DNA of 64,000 nt, taken from positions 1 to 64,000 of the forward strand of contig NZ_JAIQXV010000014.1 in the NCBI RefSeq assembly GCF_020166415.1. Direction: 5' to 3'. How positions within the stretch are numbered: position 1 is the first letter of the stretch; each line of letters starts with the position of its first letter. This DNA is from Deinococcus multiflagellatus. GTDB taxonomy: Bacteria > Deinococcota > Deinococci > Deinococcales > Deinococcaceae. Under the pieces are notes generated by a model. That model saw nothing but the letters and a program-made list of their open reading frames with translations. It was not told the origin of the DNA and did no database searches. The translations under genes and the position numbers were made by a program. Shown piece after piece: positions 11,853 through 20,597 of the stretch.

Positions 11853-13726
11853 GGCGCGCCCCCCGCCTGCGCGGCGTACAGGTCGGCCACCCCCTGGGCA
11901 ATGGCCTGGGCCATGCGCTCTTGTCCGTCGGGGCTGTGGAGCAGGCGCAGGTTACCGGGGTCGGTCAGGTAGGCCAGTTCCACCAGCACACTGGGCTGGG
12001 TGGTGGGGCGCGTCAGGGCCAGGTCGGCGCCGGGCTTCAGCCCTGCCCCCGGCCCCAGGTCTGGCAGCCGGGCGCGCAGGGCGGAGAGCAGCGCCGCCGC
12101 CAGGGGCTGCGCCTGCGGGTGGGTGAAGTACACCTCCGGGCCCCGAATCCCGCGCGGGTCACGGCCATCGGGCAGGGCGTTGGCGTGAATCGAGATCAGC
12201 AGGTCGCTGCCCGCCGCCTCGGCACTCAGGCCCCGTTCCACCAGCCCCAGGGTCACGTCCCCCGTGCGGGTGAGGTTCACGGTGGCCCCCTGGGCGCGCA
12301 GGAGTTCGGCGGCGCGCAGGGCAATGGGCAGCACCAACCCCTTTTCAGGCACGCGCAGGCTGCCCGCTCCGCCGTTCTGGCTGCCACCGTGCCCCGGGTC
12401 CAGGGTAATCACGCGCCCGGCCAGGGGCCGCGCCGGGTCCACCGTGGGCGGCGGGCGCAGGGTCAGGCGCAGGTCTTCGCCCTCGGGGTTGGCGGTAAAA
12501 CCCCACAGTGGCGCGGCCAGCACCGCGCTGACCTGGGTGATCAGCCCGCCGGCCAGCGATTGCACTTCCAGCCGCTCCAGCGGCCAGGGCAGCGGCCCGG
12601 CCGGCGGCGTGAAAGGCGCGGCTGTCTGGCCATACATGGCGAGCGTGACCCGCCGCGCCGAGGGCTGTTCCAGGGTGAAGGGTGGCCGCGCGGCCCCGAT
12701 GGGCAGGCGCAGCACGACTTCGGGGGCGGACGGGGCAGCAGTTTTGGGCGGCGCACTGTTGGGCAAGGCCGTGGCGGGCAGGGCTGCAGGGCCCTGGGCC
12801 GGCACCAGGGGCTCCGCTGCCGACCCTGCATCGACCGCGATGGCTCCCCCCGTGGGGGCGGGGGGCGTGCCGTCCAGCGGCACCACCTGGGCGGCCGTCA
12901 CCAGCGCGCCCACGCCGGGGGCCAGCCGCACGCGTAGGTCCGGGCCCACGCGGCCCACGGCGCGGAAGGTCATGTCCTCGCGCGGGTACAGCAGCGGCTG
13001 GCCGTCCAGCGTGGTCAGGCGGGTGCCCGCCGCGTTCACGCCCAGGCCCGGCACGCTGCCGGGGGGCTGCGCCACCGTGCGGGCGGTGCCCGGCGCGCTA
13101 CTCAGCCGGCCGGGGGCCGTGGCGCTCACGGTGCGGCCGTCGCGCCCGCGCAGGCTGACGGTCACCGGGGCGGCCCTCAGCACCGTGCCGGTGGGCAGGG
13201 TGTAGGCGCCGCTGTACACGCCGGCCGGGCCCTCGGTCAGGGGCTGCGCGGGGCCGCCCGCCACCCGGAACGTGGCCTGCCCGCCCGGCGAGCCCTGAAA
13301 GCGCACCGGCACGCGGCGTTCGGCGGGGCTGTCGCCGGCCGGGTCCCAGAATTCGCTGGGCTGCGCGGGCTGCACGCTGGCGCGCGCAATGGCGGTGGGC
13401 ACCGCCGGCAGGCTGGCGGGCACCGTGCGGGTGACGGTCAGTACCCGCGACACACTCTGACCGCCCTGGCGCGCCACCAAGCGCAGGGCGTTGGCGCCGG
13501 CCTTCAGCGGCCACCAGGTGATGAACAGGCCGTCCGGGCCGGTGGGCACCGCCACGCCGCTGACGGTCAGGGCCGCGCCGGGGCTCACGCTGCCTTCCAA
13601 GATCACGTGGTCATACGGCACCCGGTGGCCGTCCGGGGGGTAGGCCACGTACACGCTGGGCGCGGCCTGCGCGCTGGACAGGGCCAGCGCGGCACCCAGA
13701 ACGAGGCAGGGCAGAGAAACGCGCAT
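11849..13726 (-). CDS. N-acetylmuramoyl-L-alanine amidase
   Basis: An exported cell-wall hydrolase of 625 residues. A signal peptide (residues 1-21, ending AQA) is followed by Ig-like beta repeats with Pro/Ala linkers, an AMIN-like beta domain around residues 335-415 (RVTLAMYGQ, RLEVQSLAGG) and a C-terminal Amidase_3 domain. Zinc ligands and the catalytic Glu are visible in TLDPGHGGSQNGG, VPEKG, SIHANA and VELAYLTDPGN. It cleaves the amide bond between MurNAc and the stem peptide. The ATG at 13726 is 7 bases after TATCCC. It diverges from the alarmone synthetase gene, with only 35 bases between the starts. Confidence 0.92.
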   Translation of the reverse strand: MRVSLPCLVLGAALALSSAQAAPSVYVAYPPDGHRVPYDHVILEGSVSPGAALTVSGVAVPTGPDGLFITWWPLKAGANALRLVARQGGQSVSRVLTVTRTVPASLPAVPTAIARASVQPAQPSEFWDPAGDSPAERRVPVRFQGSPGGQATFRVAGGPAQPLTEGPAGVYSGAYTLPTGTVLRAAPVTVSLRGRDGRTVSATAPGRLSSAPGTARTVAQPPGSVPGLGVNAAGTRLTTLDGQPLLYPREDMTFRAVGRVGPDLRVRLAPGVGALVTAAQVVPLDGTPPAPTGGAIAVDAGSAAEPLVPAQGPAALPATALPNSAPPKTAAPSAPEVVLRLPIGAARPPFTLEQPSARRVTLAMYGQTAAPFTPPAGPLPWPLERLEVQSLAGGLITQVSAVLAAPLWGFTANPEGEDLRLTLRPPPTVDPARPLAGRVITLDPGHGGSQNGGAGSLRVPEKGLVLPIALRAAELLRAQGATVNLTRTGDVTLGLVERGLSAEAAGSDLLISIHANALPDGRDPRGIRGPEVYFTHPQAQPLAAALLSALRARLPDLGPGAGLKPGADLALTRPTTQPSVLVELAYLTDPGNLRLLHSPDGQERMAQAIAQGVADLYAAQAGGAP

Positions 13727-13761
13727 GCCCCCCGGGATAGCACGGCGTATGCTGCGGGGCG

Positions 13762-14934
13762 ATGAGTGAAGGGCTGCTGGCCGCATATGAAGCCCAGTTG
13801 CCTGCCTTCGAGGGCCTGCGGGAGGCGGCAGTGGCGCACACCGCCCGGTTGATTGCCGAGGCCGGGCTCAACATCCACCACGTCACAGGCCGCGTGAAAA
13901 AACGCCCCAGCCTGGAAGACAAGCTGCGGCGCAAGCCTGGGCGCTACGCCAGCCTCTCGGACGTCACGGACCTTGTGGCGGTGCGCGTGATCACCTATTT
14001 CGAGTCCGATGTGGGGCTGGTGTCGCGCCTGCTGGAAGAACACCACACCCTGGACTGGGACAACTCCATTGACAAAAGCATGATGCACGACCCGGACCGC
14101 TTCGGGTACATGGGCGTGCATTACGTGGTGGAGGTCACGCCGCAGACGCCGGACCTGTCGGCCTACGCCGGGTCCAAGTTCGAGGTGCAGATCCGCTCGA
14201 TCCTGCAGCACGCCTGGGCCGAGATTGAGCACGACCTGGGCTACAAGAACCGCGAGGCCATTCCGCGCGAGGTGCAGCGGCGCTTTTACCGGCTGGCGGG
14301 CCTGCTGGAAATGGCGGACGAGGAATTCATGGCCCTGCACCGCCTGTCGCGCGACTACGCCGAAACGCTGCCCCAGCGTGTGCAAGAGGCCCCCGACAGC
14401 GTGTTCATTGACGCCGCCAGCATGACCCACCTGCTGGCCGCGCCCCCGGTGCGTGACCTGGACGCCGAGGTGGCGCGGAGCCTGAACGTGCCGCTGCTGA
14501 CCGGCTGGAACGACCCGGAGCGCCCGCAGCGACTGGCGAAACTGCTGCACTACGTGGGCGTGCACTCGGTGGGTGGGCTGCACAAGGAACTGCGGCGCTG
14601 GCGTGCCGAGGTGGTGCGGCTGGCCAGCGTGCTGATGCCCCAGCTGCGGGTGGCGTGGACGCCCGCCGGCGGCGCGCGGCCCGGCACCAGCGTGGTGCAT
14701 TACGCGCTGCTGCGCGCCTGCATGAACCCGGCGCTGAACCCCCACGAGATTGTCATGCTGCTGGATATGCGCGGGGTGCTGAGCAGCGAGCAGCTGGTCC
14801 AGGCGGTGCAGGGCGCCTACGCGCAGATCAGCGCCGCCCAGGCGCCGCACAAGCTTCAGTCTGGCGGGTCAGCCCGGGCTGATGATGAGGCGCGCGCCCC
14901 CGCTGGCCTTCAGGCCGGGCTGACCGACGACTGA
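13762..14934 (+). CDS. RelA/SpoT-domain alarmone synthetase
   Basis: A single-domain (p)ppGpp synthetase-like protein of 390 residues, larger than the usual small alarmone synthetases (about 200-260). The synthetase core spans about residues 45-175: [35 protein letters not shown], the conserved Asp, then [23 protein letters not shown]. No HD hydrolase or TGS domain is present. The C-terminal 180 residues are helical and unfamiliar. It should transfer pyrophosphate from ATP to GDP or GTP under stress. TATGCT ends 8 bases before the ATG, and the gene diverges from the amidase. Confidence 0.88.
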   Translation: MSEGLLAAYEAQLPAFEGLREAAVAHTARLIAEAGLNIHHVTGRVKKRPSLEDKLRRKPGRYASLSDVTDLVAVRVITYFESDVGLVSRLLEEHHTLDWDNSIDKSMMHDPDRFGYMGVHYVVEVTPQTPDLSAYAGSKFEVQIRSILQHAWAEIEHDLGYKNREAIPREVQRRFYRLAGLLEMADEEFMALHRLSRDYAETLPQRVQEAPDSVFIDAASMTHLLAAPPVRDLDAEVARSLNVPLLTGWNDPERPQRLAKLLHYVGVHSVGGLHKELRRWRAEVVRLASVLMPQLRVAWTPAGGARPGTSVVHYALLRACMNPALNPHEIVMLLDMRGVLSSEQLVQAVQGAYAQISAAQAPHKLQSGGSARADDEARAPAGLQAGLTDD

Positions 14935-15026
14935 CACAGGAAGCGCACCCTGCACGTGACGGAGCAAGGTGCACGCTGGCCGTCCTGGCCGGCCCCGAAC
15001 GCCCTGCCGTCAAGGGAGCCCGGCCC

Positions 15027-15863
15027 ATGAGCCACCACGACACGATCAGTCAGCCGAAGGTCAACGCTGCCCTGTCGCCGCTGCCCACCTCGCCTCTGTG
15101 GATCACCCTCAGCACCTACGCCCTGCCTGAAGCCCTGCTGCGCCGCCTCTCGAAGCAGCAGCGCTGGACCTGGGCGCAAACGCAGGCCGCCGCGCAGGAG
15201 TACCTGCGCTTCGTGTATCTGGCGGCCACCTGCCCACACCCGGTCACGCCGTCGCGCGCCGTGGACGAGGTGTGGCACCTGCACCTGACCTTCACCCGCG
15301 ACTACTGGGAGCGCCTGACACCCCTGCTGCCCCGCCCCCTGCACCACGAACCCGGTGAAGGCCTGCCGGGGGACGCGGACCGCTTTGCGGCGCAGTACCA
15401 GCAGACCCTGGCGGCCTACGCACAGGTGTTTGGCCATGCGGCCCCGGCCGAGCTCTGGCCGGCACCCCGGCGCCAGCCCCAACCGGCCGCCCCAACCCGG
15501 CGCCGGATTCAGGGCAGCGCCCGCGTGACCAGTCTGGGGCTGGCGCTGATCGCGGCTGTGGCCGCCGGGCTGACCTTCGCCTGGAGCGCGGCGGCGCTGT
15601 GGATCGCCCTGGGGGCCTTTGTGGCCGTGCTGCTGCTGGCCCAGACGGCCACAGCGGCGGCCACCCCCGCCCGCCCCCGACCCGACCCGGCCTCTGGCAC
15701 AGGCAGCGACGGCGGGGCCTGGATGGGCGGGGCCAGCAGTGCCCCAGAAAGCTCCTGCGCAGACAGCGCGGCCGACAGCCCTTGCAGCGACGGCAGTTCC
15801 GGCGGCGATGGGGGCGGCAGCAGTTGCGGCGGCGGGTGTGGCGGCGGGGGCTGCGGCAGCTGA
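15027..15863 (+). CDS. WHxH-motif membrane protein with Cys/Gly-rich tail
   Basis: 278 residues. The N-terminal half carries DEVWHLHLTFTRDYW near residue 86, the signature of the glycine-rich-domain/DUF1399-like family. It is followed by two adjacent hydrophobic segments (about 168-185 and 190-208), which anchor it in the membrane. The last 70 residues are Ser/Gly/Asp-rich with seven Cys and end CGGGCGGGGCGS, like the tails of TIGR04222-type membrane proteins. Function unknown; the Cys cluster could bind metal or cross-link at the surface. A purine-rich CAAGGGAGCC lies 7 bases before the ATG. Confidence 0.75.
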   Translation: MSHHDTISQPKVNAALSPLPTSPLWITLSTYALPEALLRRLSKQQRWTWAQTQAAAQEYLRFVYLAATCPHPVTPSRAVDEVWHLHLTFTRDYWERLTPLLPRPLHHEPGEGLPGDADRFAAQYQQTLAAYAQVFGHAAPAELWPAPRRQPQPAAPTRRRIQGSARVTSLGLALIAAVAAGLTFAWSAAALWIALGAFVAVLLLAQTATAAATPARPRPDPASGTGSDGGAWMGGASSAPESSCADSAADSPCSDGSSGGDGGGSSCGGGCGGGGCGS

Positions 15864-16127
15864 CGCCTGGGCCAACACGCCTGGCACCCACTGGCATACA
15901 TTCAGGCGGCTGGGCAGAGGGGTGGGGATCTATGGCGCCCCCTCGGTCCAGCCGCCGGTCCTGCGGGCCGCTGCGCCTGTTCTGGCGTGCCGCCCAGCCT
16001 CACGGGCGCGGGCTTCTCTCTGGTTCGCCTCGCCGCCCTTGCGGGGGCGACCCCCAGCCGCGCTGGGGACCCTGCGAAGCCAGCAGGCCCAGGGCCGGCA
16101 GACCCGAAGCACCTCCAGCACCCGCTG
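15864..16127. other. Intergenic gap without visible features
   Basis: A G+C-rich gap between convergent genes. It contains short matching segments (for example GGGGGCGACCCCCAGCC near 16042) that could form weak hairpins, but I see no T-tract terminator, RNA gene or ORF I can support. Confidence 0.4.
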
Positions 16128-17729
16128 CTAAGCCGAACCCGGCGCTTTTTTCCGGGTCCGGACCTCCTGAAAACTGTCACGCAGCAACCGCGCAGCCTCG
16201 CGGGCGCGCACGCCCCCCGTGATCTGTGGCGTGTGGCCCCAGTGGGCGGCCAGCAGATCCTGCACACCGCCCAGCGCCCCGGCCTTGGGGTTGGCGGCGC
16301 CGTACACCACGTGCCCGATCCTCGCTTCCAGGGCGGCGCCCAGGCACATGGGGCAGGGTTCCAGGGTCACGACCAGGGTGCACGCCGTGAGATACGGCGT
16401 GCCCAGGCTGCGGGCCGCTTCACGCAGGGCCGCCAGTTCGGCGTGGCAGGTCATGTCGCCGTGCTCGCGGCTGGTGTTGCGCCCGCGCCCGATTACGGCG
16501 CCGTCCGGTCCCAGCACCACGGCGCCCACCGGCACCTCGCCGGCCTGGGCGGCCAGCCCGGCCTGGGCCAGGGCCTCGCCCATCGCGGCGTGCAGGGGGT
16601 CCGGGGGCACCTGGGCCGCTTGCTGGGCGCCCACTGCCCAGACCGGCGGGGTCAGCCCCACCCACTGCACCCCCGCGGCAGACACCAGCAGCGGCACCCC
16701 GTCGCGGGCCCCGCGCGGCACCTTGCGGTCGGTGAGCACGTCGCTGAGCAGGCGCGTGCCCCCAGGCAGGCGGATGCGGTCGCCGGGCTGGCGGGTGCGC
16801 CGGGTCCAGCCCGCAGGCACCGGAAAGCTGGGGCCCGCAAACTGGGGCGGCGCCAGCACCAGCTGGCCGCCGCTGACCGTCACGGGCCGCTCGCCCGGCA
16901 AGGTGACGTGGCGGGTTTCGCCCGCGCCCAGGGCCGCCGCCAGCTGGTCCAGGTGCCCGGCGTGGACCTCAAGGCCAGCCCGCTGCACCTGGGCCCGCAC
17001 CCAGCGCCGCAGCACGGCAGGCGGCTGGCCCCGCAGCGGCGTGTGGGGGCGCAGGCGCGCGGCCCAGGCCTGCAGGGCCTCGTCGTCCTGGGTCTGGTGG
17101 CGGGCCACGCGGGCCAGCGTGTCTTCCAGGGCCGGAAAACGGGCCTGCAGCACCGGCACCACCTCGCGCCGCAGCCACGCGCGGGTGTAGGCGGGGTCGG
17201 CGTTCGTCTCGTCCTCGCGCCAGTCCTGGCCCAGGGCGTGCAGAAAGGTTTCGAGGTCGGCGCGGGCCACCTCCAGCCAGGGGCGCTGGACCCGGCCGCG
17301 CACCGGGGGAATGCCGCGCAGCACCGCCTCGCCGCGCAGCAGGGCCATCAGGACCGTTTCGGCCTGATCGCGGCGGGTGTGGGCCGTCAGGATGGCCTGG
17401 GCGCCCTGCCTTTTCCCCACGCGGCCCAGGAAGTCGTAGCGCAGGCGCCGGGCGGCATCTTCCACGTTCCAGCCGCGCTGGCGGGCCACCGCCGCCACGT
17501 CCACCCGCGTGCCTTCAAAGGGCACCCCCAGCGCGGCGGCCAGGGCCTGCACCCACGCGGCGTCTTCGGCCGAACCGGGGCGCAGCGCATGGTCCAGGTG
17601 GGCCGCCACGGGCCGCGCGCCGGCCAGAAGCAGCGCCCGCAGCAGGGCCACGCTGTCGGCCCCGCCCGAGATCCCCACCACCACCACCTGACCGGCATAG
17701 GGGTGCAGCGGCACCAGCAGAGCGTTCAC
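16128..17729 (-). CDS. tilS-tadA: TilS-TadA fusion: tRNA(Ile)-lysidine synthase and tRNA adenosine deaminase
   Basis: One 533-residue protein joins two anticodon-wobble enzymes. Residues 1 to about 375 are TilS: the PP-loop SGGADS at 21-26, then RRLRYDFL and HTRRDQAETVLMALLRG. This half makes lysidine at C34 of tRNA-Ile(CAU). Residues from about 378 are TadA, with HAE in CHAELAAL and PCPMC as zinc ligands; it makes inosine at A34 of tRNA-Arg. Both halves keep their catalytic motifs. The start is GTG at 17729, 6 bases after TAGAAT (leaderless). It is divergent from the peroxiredoxin region. Confidence 0.93.
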   Translation of the reverse strand: MNALLVPLHPYAGQVVVVGISGGADSVALLRALLLAGARPVAAHLDHALRPGSAEDAAWVQALAAALGVPFEGTRVDVAAVARQRGWNVEDAARRLRYDFLGRVGKRQGAQAILTAHTRRDQAETVLMALLRGEAVLRGIPPVRGRVQRPWLEVARADLETFLHALGQDWREDETNADPAYTRAWLRREVVPVLQARFPALEDTLARVARHQTQDDEALQAWAARLRPHTPLRGQPPAVLRRWVRAQVQRAGLEVHAGHLDQLAAALGAGETRHVTLPGERPVTVSGGQLVLAPPQFAGPSFPVPAGWTRRTRQPGDRIRLPGGTRLLSDVLTDRKVPRGARDGVPLLVSAAGVQWVGLTPPVWAVGAQQAAQVPPDPLHAAMGEALAQAGLAAQAGEVPVGAVVLGPDGAVIGRGRNTSREHGDMTCHAELAALREAARSLGTPYLTACTLVVTLEPCPMCLGAALEARIGHVVYGAANPKAGALGGVQDLLAAHWGHTPQITGGVRAREAARLLRDSFQEVRTRKKAPGSA

Positions 17730-17789
17730 GGGCGCATTCTACGAACTGCCTGGGGACGAACCGGCGGGGGCGGGGCTAGAATCGGGCCC

Positions 17790-17861
17790 ATGAGTAGGAT
17801 GCCGTGTGGGCAGGCGGTGGGCCGCAGGGGCAGCGGGGTTCGGCAGCGGGGCCGCGCGTGA
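17790..17861 (+). CDS. Short leader ORF coupled to the peroxiredoxin gene
   Basis: TAGAAT ends 7 bases before this ATG, exactly as in leaderless genes here, and the frame gives 23 codons (MSRMPCGQAV ... RQRGRA) to TGA at 17859-17861. The stop overlaps the GTG start of the peroxiredoxin as GTGA. The peptide has many Arg and Gly and a single Cys. It may be a translated leader that delivers ribosomes to the peroxiredoxin start. The alternative is that the downstream gene starts at an in-frame GTG at 17804 and this ORF is incidental. Confidence 0.45.
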   Translation: MSRMPCGQAVGRRGSGVRQRGRA

Positions 17862-18349
17862 CCCCGCCGCTGGGGCAGCCCGCCCCCACGTTCACCCGCC
17901 GCAGCGACGATGGCCGCGAGATCAGTCTGGAGGCCCTTCGGGGCCGCTGGGTGGTGCTGTACTTCTATCCGCGCGCGGGTTCGCCCGGCTGCTCTATAGA
18001 GGCGCAGCGTTTTGAAGCGGCCCTGCCCGAGTTCGAGCGCCTGGGCGCCCAGGTAATTGGCGTGAGCACCGACACCGAAGCCAAGCAGGCCGCCTTCCGC
18101 GACAGCTGCGCGCTGAGCTTTCCTCTGCTGCCCGACAGCGACCGCAGCCTGTGCCGCACCTACGGGGTGATGGGCGGACTGGGCGGGTTGCTGGGCATCG
18201 CCGGGCGCCAGACCTTCCTGATTGACCCCCAGGGCGTGCTCACCCGGCACTGGCGGGTGCTCAATCCTGTGGGCCACCCAGCCGAGGTGCTGCGCGCCCT
18301 GGAGGAGCTTCAGCGACCGGCGGCCCCTTCGCCTGGGGCGCTGCCCTAG
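17858..18349 (+). CDS. bcp: Peroxiredoxin, BCP/PrxQ type
   Basis: 163 residues from GTG 17858. It reduces hydrogen peroxide and organic hydroperoxides with thioredoxin as likely donor. The peroxidatic Cys is in YFYPRAGSPGCSIEA (about residue 45). A typical PrxQ has its resolving Cys five residues later; that position is not Cys here, but other Cys follow in RDSCALSF and SLCRTYG. The end of the domain, GRQTFLIDPQGVL, is typical. Translation may be coupled to the leader ORF through the GTGA overlap. The next gene follows 9 bases downstream. Confidence 0.85.
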   Translation: MTPPLGQPAPTFTRRSDDGREISLEALRGRWVVLYFYPRAGSPGCSIEAQRFEAALPEFERLGAQVIGVSTDTEAKQAAFRDSCALSFPLLPDSDRSLCRTYGVMGGLGGLLGIAGRQTFLIDPQGVLTRHWRVLNPVGHPAEVLRALEELQRPAAPSPGALP

Positions 18350-18358
18350 ACTGGGCGG

Positions 18359-19132
18359 GTGAAGCCCTCTTCCCTCTGGCTGGCCCTGGCATTTGGGGCC
18401 ACGGCGCTCACGGGCGCATTGGCCGCCGGTTCAAGCCCGGCGCCGGGCGCGCTGGTGCTCAGCGGCACCCTGAAAGAGCAGTCGGACGACACCGACACGG
18501 GCCTCTTTACGGTGCCGTGGCGGGGCGGCGGGGGGCAGGTGGAGGCCCGGATCGCGAGTGTGGCCGGGGTCAGCCCGGTCATCGCCAGCGCGCCCCTTCA
18601 GTCGGGCGGCCGGTTTGCCCTGACGCTGCCCGCCACGCTGGACCGCAGCCTGCTGCCCCCTGTGCCCCAGGACCCCCTGCCGGCCACCCTGCCCCCGCCG
18701 GTTCCAGGGGCCGCCTGCACCGGCAGCGTGAAGCTGGGGGACCCCACCATTCGCGTGGTGCAGCTGTCCCTGAGCGTAAAGGCCACGAAAAGCGGCGTGG
18801 TGGTGCCTGTGGTGGTCAGCACGCCCAATGAAGCCCAGCCCACCGCGCCGGCCCGCACCCAGCAGGGCCTGCTGTACTACGCCGAGCGCCCCACCGCGAT
18901 GAACGGCACCCAGACCTGCCAGTGGACCGACCACGGCGTCCGCACCCGAATGACCACGCGCATGGAAGGCCCGCTGAAACAAGGCTGGAACAAACTGACC
19001 CTGGACATGACCAGCCTTAGCAGCGGCGCCGAGCTGGACGTCACCTTCCACCTGACCAGCGGCGCCCTCCCCACCGACGACTGGACCCTGATGCCCGAGG
19101 CGGACCCGGGCCCGGCGCCCAGCGGGGGCTAA
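18359..19132 (+). CDS. Secreted protein of unknown function
   Basis: 257 residues from GTG 18359; TAGACT, overlapping the end of the peroxiredoxin gene, ends 6 bases before it. Residues 1-23 form a signal peptide (cleavage after LAA). The mature protein is beta-rich with Pro-rich turns (PPVPQDPLPATLPPPVPG) and two Cys, in AACTGSV and TQTCQWTD, that could form a disulfide. It resembles other Deinococcus secreted beta proteins only in general composition; I recognise no domain. It ends at a palindromic hairpin shared with the convergent aminotransferase gene. Confidence 0.7.
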   Translation: MKPSSLWLALAFGATALTGALAAGSSPAPGALVLSGTLKEQSDDTDTGLFTVPWRGGGGQVEARIASVAGVSPVIASAPLQSGGRFALTLPATLDRSLLPPVPQDPLPATLPPPVPGAACTGSVKLGDPTIRVVQLSLSVKATKSGVVVPVVVSTPNEAQPTAPARTQQGLLYYAERPTAMNGTQTCQWTDHGVRTRMTTRMEGPLKQGWNKLTLDMTSLSSGAELDVTFHLTSGALPTDDWTLMPEADPGPAPSGG

Positions 19133-19188
19133 CGCAAAGCGTGGAGCGTGGCCGGGGGCTGTCCCCACCACGCTCCACGCTCTGCGTT
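19131..19188. repeat. Heptad palindrome (GAGCGTG) between convergent genes
   Basis: Arms 19131-19151 and 19168-19188 pair at 20 of 21 positions around a 16-base loop. Each arm is made of GAGCGTG heptads reading inward. The left arm begins within the stop codon of the upstream gene, and the right arm ends 3 bases before the stop of the aminotransferase. It probably acts as a bidirectional terminator, and it is one of three gene-less palindromes of this type here. Confidence 0.85.
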
Positions 19189-19190
19189 CC

Positions 19191-20552
19191 TTACTTCAGT
19201 TCGCGCAGGGTCTCGCGCATGATCTGCAGGCCGGTGGCGGCCTCTTCCCTGGTCAGGATCAGGGGCGGGCTGATGCGGATGACGGCCTCGCCGCAGTCCA
19301 GGTTCAGCAGGCCCTTTTCGAACATCGCCATCGAGGCGCGGTCGCGCAGGGCACCGTCGGGGCTGCCGTCAGGCTTCACGAACTCCAGGCCAATGAACAA
19401 GCCCTTGCCGCGCACGTCGCCCAGGAAGGGGAATTCGGCCTGCATGGCCTTCAGTTCGGCCATGATGTACTCGCCCACTTCGGCGGCGTTCTGCATCAGG
19501 CTCTCGCCGCAGCCGGGGTGCTTGACCTTGCCTTCCAGCAGGTCCAGCGTGGCGTGCGAGGCCGCCGCCGCCACCGGGTTGCCGCCGTAGGTGCTGCCGT
19601 GCGAGCCCACCGGCCACGTCATCACGCTTTCTTTGGCCAGCAGCGCGCCCAGCGGCATCCCCGAGGCAATGCCCTTGGCCGACGTGATGATGTCGGGCTG
19701 CACGTCAAAGTGCTGGAAGGAAAACATCTTGCCCGTGCGGCCCATGCCCGCCTGCACCTCGTCGAAAATCAGCATGATGCCGTACTTGTCGCACAGGGCG
19801 CGCAGGCCGGGCAGGAAGTCGGCGGGCGGCACGATGTACCCGCCCTCGCCCTGCATGGGCTCCACGATGATCGCCGCCACCTCATCGGCCGGCAGGATGC
19901 CCACGAACAGCGACTCGATGTGCTCCAGCACCGCCTGACCGCAGGTTTCGGGGGTGGAGCCCAGCGGCGGGCGGAAGGGGTTGGGGTAGGGCACATGCGA
20001 CACGGCCGGCAGCAGCGGGCCAAAGCCGCGCTTGTACTTGGTCTTGGAGCCCGTCAGCGTGATCGCGCCGTAGGTGCGCCCGTGGAACGAGCCCATCGTG
20101 GAGATGATGTGCTGGCGGCCGGTGTGGTTACGCGCCAGCTTGACGGCGGCTTCCACGGCCTCGGCGCCAGAGTTGCTGAAGAACACGCGCCACTTCTCGC
20201 CGGGTTTCTCGACGTGCTGCACGAGCCTCTCCGCGAGGCTGGTGGTGATCTCCTGCGGGTAGTCGGTGAGACAGACGTGCGTGAACTTGGTGACCTGCTC
20301 CTGTACGCCCTTCACGACATGCGGGTGGGCGTGGCCGGTGGTGCTCACGGCAATGCCGGCGAAGAAATCCAGCATGGTGTTGCCGTCCACATCGGTCAGC
20401 CACACGCCTTCGCCGTGGTCCGGCACGAAGGGGTACGGGCGCATATAGGACGTGGAGAGGTGCTGGCGGTCGCGCTCCATGATCGCCTGGGTCTGGGGAC
20501 CAGGGAGGGCCGTTTTGAGTTCAGGCTGGCGGGGTTTGGGGAGGGTGGTCAT
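19191..20552 (-). CDS. Class III aminotransferase (acetylornithine/4-aminobutyrate/lysine type)
   Basis: A PLP enzyme of 453 residues. The class III signature LIFDEVQAGMGRTGK lies near residue 262, with the PLP lysine in ITSAKGIASGMPLGA near 290; SNSGAEAVEAAVKLAR and STMGSFHGRTYGA bind PLP phosphate. The family moves the terminal amino group of 4-aminobutyrate, ornithine or lysine to 2-oxoglutarate. Its neighbour kamA, on the same strand, makes beta-lysine, so a lysine-derived substrate is plausible but not shown. AAGGAGC lies 5 bases before the ATG. The promoter-proximal gap to kamA is occupied by the first repeat-bounded four-helix-bundle cassette. Confidence 0.9.
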   Translation of the reverse strand: MTTLPKPRQPELKTALPGPQTQAIMERDRQHLSTSYMRPYPFVPDHGEGVWLTDVDGNTMLDFFAGIAVSTTGHAHPHVVKGVQEQVTKFTHVCLTDYPQEITTSLAERLVQHVEKPGEKWRVFFSNSGAEAVEAAVKLARNHTGRQHIISTMGSFHGRTYGAITLTGSKTKYKRGFGPLLPAVSHVPYPNPFRPPLGSTPETCGQAVLEHIESLFVGILPADEVAAIIVEPMQGEGGYIVPPADFLPGLRALCDKYGIMLIFDEVQAGMGRTGKMFSFQHFDVQPDIITSAKGIASGMPLGALLAKESVMTWPVGSHGSTYGGNPVAAAASHATLDLLEGKVKHPGCGESLMQNAAEVGEYIMAELKAMQAEFPFLGDVRGKGLFIGLEFVKPDGSPDGALRDRASMAMFEKGLLNLDCGEAVIRISPPLILTREEAATGLQIMRETLRELK

Positions 20553-20597
20553 GCATGCTCCTTTGAAGACCGTCTAAGGGTCTAAGGGTCTAAGGGT

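Noticed and set aside
15987..17861. A 624-codon plus-strand open frame across tilS-tadA
   Set aside because: It is antisense to a gene with clear catalytic motifs and has the His/Gln/Gly-rich composition of a complementary frame in G+C-rich DNA. Only its last 24 codons, after a leaderless promoter, are kept as a possible leader ORF.
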